From contig JARKIF010000013.1 in the NCBI GenBank assembly GCA_029378245.1, forward strand, positions 1,629,997 through 1,693,996: a stretch of 64,000 nucleotides of DNA, given 5' to 3'. Both the position numbers and the translations under genes were made by a program. Below the pieces are notes generated by a model that worked only from the letters and a program-made list of their open reading frames with translations, did no database searches and had not been told where the DNA came from. Shown one piece after another: positions 63,740 through 64,000 of the stretch. The DNA is from Roridomyces roridus. Lineage: Eukaryota > Basidiomycota > Agaricomycetes > Agaricales > Mycenaceae. How positions within the stretch are numbered: the first letter of the stretch is position 1; the number at the start of each line of letters is the position of its first letter.

Positions 63740-63979
63740 CTGTAGTATTTCGTTCAATTCGTATGGTCACATGTCACAGCCAATTTTTTATACGGAAAAT
63801 TTCGTATGTCACAGGTCACAAGCCAAATTTTCGCTCCGCCGAGCCCTGCCGGTGCGTGCGCCGCCTGCCGGCGGATCAAATTGCCTTTTTGGGACGTGCC
63901 GGCCGTCGCATACGAAAGGTTCCATTCGTATAGAAAGTCACACGTCAAATGTCCATTCGAATTGAACGGAATACTACAG
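63740..63979. mobile_element. MITE, TA-flanked, Tc1/mariner-like
   Basis: 240 bp. It starts CTGTAGTATTTCGTTCAATT and ends in the near-perfect reverse complement (…AATTGAACGGAATACTACAG). Dinucleotide TA lies on both sides (63738-63739 and 63980-63981). Inverted similarity of about 30 bp extends weakly inward through CGTATGG words. No coding capacity. Confidence 0.82.
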
Positions 63980-64000
63980 TACTACACGAGTTCAAAGTAT

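Overview
The window looks like nuclear DNA of a mushroom-forming basidiomycete (Agaricomycetes). Genes are split by many short introns of roughly 45-60 nt, and they encode typical agaric families: F-box proteins, secreted carboxylesterase and tannase, CDH-type cytochrome, S9 and S10 peptidases, an AIM6-like phosphodiesterase, and phocein. A Copia LTR retrotransposon is present. I cannot name the species. All exon joins were made by eye from splice signals and reading frame, so individual boundaries may be off.

Layout. 1-24.3 kb is an inverted segmental duplication around a short unique core. Left arm (minus strand): a 6-phosphogluconate-dehydrogenase-like gene and two beta-lactamase-fold hydrolase genes (A, B). 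Core: phocein/MOB4, a MOSC-domain protein and an F-box gene. Right arm (plus strand): a third hydrolase gene (C) cut near its 3' end by a 931-bp solo-LTR-like insertion, a second F-box gene, and an almost identical second dehydrogenase gene. Three relic hydrolase tails show that the family was once larger.

24.3-38.8 kb is an ordinary gene-dense stretch: carboxylesterase, S9 peptidase, a seven-helix membrane protein, CDH-type cytochrome domain protein, SDR oxidoreductase, AIM6-like protein and a small secreted protein. 38.8-54.5 kb is gene-poor: GC-rich satellite-like patches, foldback elements, a young 5.2-kb Copia element with a 5-bp target duplication, and tandem copies of a degraded membrane-protein gene. 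54.8-62.2 kb holds a tannase/feruloyl esterase, a carboxypeptidase with an internal deletion and a 2OG-Fe(II) oxygenase. 62.2-64 kb holds more repeats and a TA-flanked MITE.

The most striking content is not protein coding. At least 33 recognisable copies, plus about ten degraded ones, of a tRNA-like unit are scattered through the intergenic DNA, often in same-strand arrays with 200-350 bp spacing. Each unit has a 6-7 bp acceptor-like stem, a small D-like hairpin (GCGG-TGGT-CCGC), a CCTGC/GCAGG middle stem, a T arm with loop TTCGATT (a Pol III B-box match), and usually a T run about 20-40 nt downstream. Stem changes are often compensatory. Between copies that clearly arose by duplication the scaffold is nearly unchanged, while a central loop of about 12-30 nt is different. 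This looks like an undescribed family of Pol III-type RNA cassettes with a hypervariable loop. A retroposed or intron-bearing tRNA relic family is the conservative alternative.
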